Shown here: positions 21,599-22,919 of the stretch, piece by piece
Numbering within the stretch: the stretch's first letter is position 1
Layout of the letters: each line of letters begins with the position of its first letter
Origin: Lachnospiraceae bacterium UBA4260
GTDB taxonomy: Bacteria; Bacillota; Clostridia; Lachnospirales; Lachnospiraceae
Length of the DNA stretch: 22,919 nucleotides
Direction: 5' to 3'
NCBI GenBank assembly: GCA_002395235.1
Contig: DGWK01000025.1
Coordinates: 63,099 to 86,017 of the forward strand
Position numbers and translations under genes: made by a program
The notes under the pieces: model-generated
What the model saw: only the letters and a program-made list of their open reading frames with translations
What the model was told of the DNA's origin: nothing
The model's database searches: none

Positions 21599-22873
21599 TC
21601 AGATTTGTTTTTTGCGAAAGAAGAGCAGGCCCATGATCCCGCCGGCCGCAAGAGCGCTCATCGCGATCCAGACGATCGCGTCGCTTGTGTCGCCTGTCTT
21701 GGGGCTCTTTTTGGCGTTTGTCTTTGCCTTTTCAGTCTTCTTGTTTTCTGTCTTCTTGGCCACAGTCTTTTTTTCGTCCTGCTTCTCTTTCTTTACTTCA
21801 GACTCTGTTTTTGTCTCTGTTTTGGTCTCTTTTTTGACCTCCTGCTTCTCTGCAGCGGTCTTGGTCGCGACCTTCGCGGCAGGTGTCACTGTCTCTTCGT
21901 TCTTGTTTTTGGTTTCTTCGGGAGTGACGTCTGTTTTTGTCTTGTCGGCGTCGTCGTTTGTCTCCGTCTTTGCCTTGTCGGCGTCACCGTTTGTATCTGT
22001 CTTCGCGGCGGGGTCTTCCTCCGTTTTCGCGCTCTCATTGTTTTCCGCGCTCTTCGCGACGAACTCCACTACGTAATAAGAAAATCCTTCTGTCTGTGCC
22101 TCTGCCGCTTTGGCCGTCCTGTTCATTGTGGTGACAAGCTTCTTTGCCGTGATCGTGTTGTTGGCACTGAGGATGTGATAGACAACGGCGCTGAGGCCTG
22201 CGTCAGCAGCTTCTTCTGTTTCGAAAGATACCTTGACCTTCTTTCTGTCTGCCGGCTTGAGGACCTTTCCGTCCTGCCCCACGACCTTGATATCAAAGGC
22301 GTACGCCGATTTGACGAGCTCGTCCTTTGCGCGGGCGTCGCATACGGCGTTTTCCACCTGCTTGAGCTGTGTGGAAGGAACTCTGACAACAGTTAACTTC
22401 GCTCCTTCTTCAAAGGCGCCTTCTTCGGCGGTCACTTTAATCTTGACACGATCAACGGTCACCGTCTGCTCAAAGGCTTTCCCCTGCTCGGGTTTTTCGG
22501 ACTTCTCTTCCTCTTCCACAGGCTCCTCCGCGACAGGCTCTTCCTTTTCTTCTGCCTGCTGCTCTGCTGCCGGTGCATCCTTCTCTTCTGCCGGCTCGGC
22601 TTCTTCGTCAGCGACTTCCTTCGTCTCCTCGACGACCTTCTCTTCTGCCGCTTCGTCGGCCTTTTCTTCCTTCGCTTCGGCCGCGGCGGGCTCCTCCGTT
22701 TTCTCCCCAGACACCTCAAGCATTTCCGCGATCTCTTCGACCATCTCCGTCTGCTCCTGTGCGGTCTCGGCCTGCTCGGTCTCGCAAGCCATTGCACACA
22801 TGGGCATTGCAGTAACTGATATCTGAATCGCGACCAGCGCGGCCGCGAGTAATTTGTAATTCATTTTTCTCAT
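21599..22873 (-). CDS. Sortase-anchored Glu/Lys-rich surface protein
   Basis: 424 residues. A signal peptide (about 1-28, MRKMNYKLLAAALVAIQISV and on) is followed by an Ala/Glu-rich stretch (about 32-133) and a folded-looking beta-type domain (about 134-275; VDRVKIKVTAEEGAFEEGAKLTV is its first part). A Lys/Thr/Glu-rich stalk (about 276-388) contains an imperfect DADKxKTxxN repeat. The end is SPKTGD (390-395), a hydrophobic helix and RKKQI, a class of sortase signal with S in place of the L of LPXTG. It should be linked to peptidoglycan. GGAG lies 7 nt before the ATG. The function of the central domain is unknown; similar domains appear to recur in large clostridial surface proteins. Confidence 0.88.
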   Translation of the reverse strand: MRKMNYKLLAAALVAIQISVTAMPMCAMACETEQAETAQEQTEMVEEIAEMLEVSGEKTEEPAAAEAKEEKADEAAEEKVVEETKEVADEEAEPAEEKDAPAAEQQAEEKEEPVAEEPVEEEEKSEKPEQGKAFEQTVTVDRVKIKVTAEEGAFEEGAKLTVVRVPSTQLKQVENAVCDARAKDELVKSAYAFDIKVVGQDGKVLKPADRKKVKVSFETEEAADAGLSAVVYHILSANNTITAKKLVTTMNRTAKAAEAQTEGFSYYVVEFVAKSAENNESAKTEEDPAAKTDTNGDADKAKTETNDDADKTKTDVTPEETKNKNEETVTPAAKVATKTAAEKQEVKKETKTETKTESEVKKEKQDEKKTVAKKTENKKTEKAKTNAKKSPKTGDTSDAIVWIAMSALAAGGIMGLLFFRKKQI

Positions 22874-22896
22874 TTCTAAACTCCTTCACTGTAGTT

Positions 22897-22917
22897 GGTA
22901 GTGTCAAGTTCACTACC
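22897..22917. promoter_or_regulatory. Dyad upstream of the surface protein gene
   Basis: GGTAGTG (22897-22903) and CACTACC (22911-22917) are exact reverse complements with a 7-nt interval, 24 nt before the start codon on the minus strand. A TTGACA lies in the interval on that strand. It could be an operator or a leader hairpin; the promoter itself cannot be settled because the window ends here. Confidence 0.4.
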
Positions 22918-22919
22918 TG

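Noticed and set aside
21937..22016. CRISPR-like or minisatellite repeats in the surface protein gene
   Set aside because: The repeats are in frame, imperfect and encode DADKxKT units of the stalk; there are no spacers.

Overview
The window looks like a chromosomal segment of a moderately GC-rich anaerobic Firmicute of the class Clostridia, probably Lachnospiraceae-like. The reasons are strong AGGAGG-type ribosome sites, AT-rich intergenic regions around GC-rich genes, an indolepyruvate:ferredoxin oxidoreductase, an (S/N)PKTG-type sorting signal and a Ser/Thr kinase with an LRR ectodomain. The genus cannot be fixed by reading. All convincing protein genes longer than 60 codons lie on the minus strand. 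No transposase, integrase, phage module or CRISPR array was found.

Reading left to right: (1) 1-902, a GT4 glycosyltransferase cut by the window edge. (2) 1030-4732, an arylpyruvate module in transcription order iorA-iorB-paaK, with its own promoter and a dyad overlapping the -10. (3) 4861-5047, an apparently independent structured RNA of about 187 nt with its own promoter and terminator. (4) 5123-6898, eda-kdgK for the last steps of hexuronate/KDG breakdown. A possible GH25 lysozyme-DUF362-WYL regulator operon (7080-10314) lies directly upstream. (5) 10315-10968, a non-coding stretch with a REP-like hairpin and an unusual CCA-encoding tRNA with anticodon CAA but no long variable arm. (6) 10969-13431, an unidentified coiled-coil-like protein, a P1/DmpA-family peptidase, a small HTH protein and an overlooked 58-codon ORF, with several operator-like dyads. 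(7) 13629-19195, a signalling-transport cassette: an LRR-receptor Ser/Thr kinase, a double-FHA ABC ATPase and an ABC-2 permease. (8) 19246-21027, a GH2 glycosidase. (9) 21274-21457, the only clear plus-strand transcription unit: strong promoter, ideal ribosome site, 8-codon ORF, and a terminator that begins at the stop codon. (10) 21599-22873, a Glu/Lys-rich surface protein with a sortase signal.

Functionally, iorAB and paaK interconvert arylpyruvates, arylacetyl-CoA and arylacetates. kdgK makes KDPG, which eda splits to pyruvate and glyceraldehyde-3-phosphate. In the kinase cassette, an outside LRR sensor probably drives phosphorylation that is read by the FHA domains and so controls export by the ABC pair. 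The least explained elements are the 8-codon transcription unit, the odd tRNA and the 187-nt RNA.
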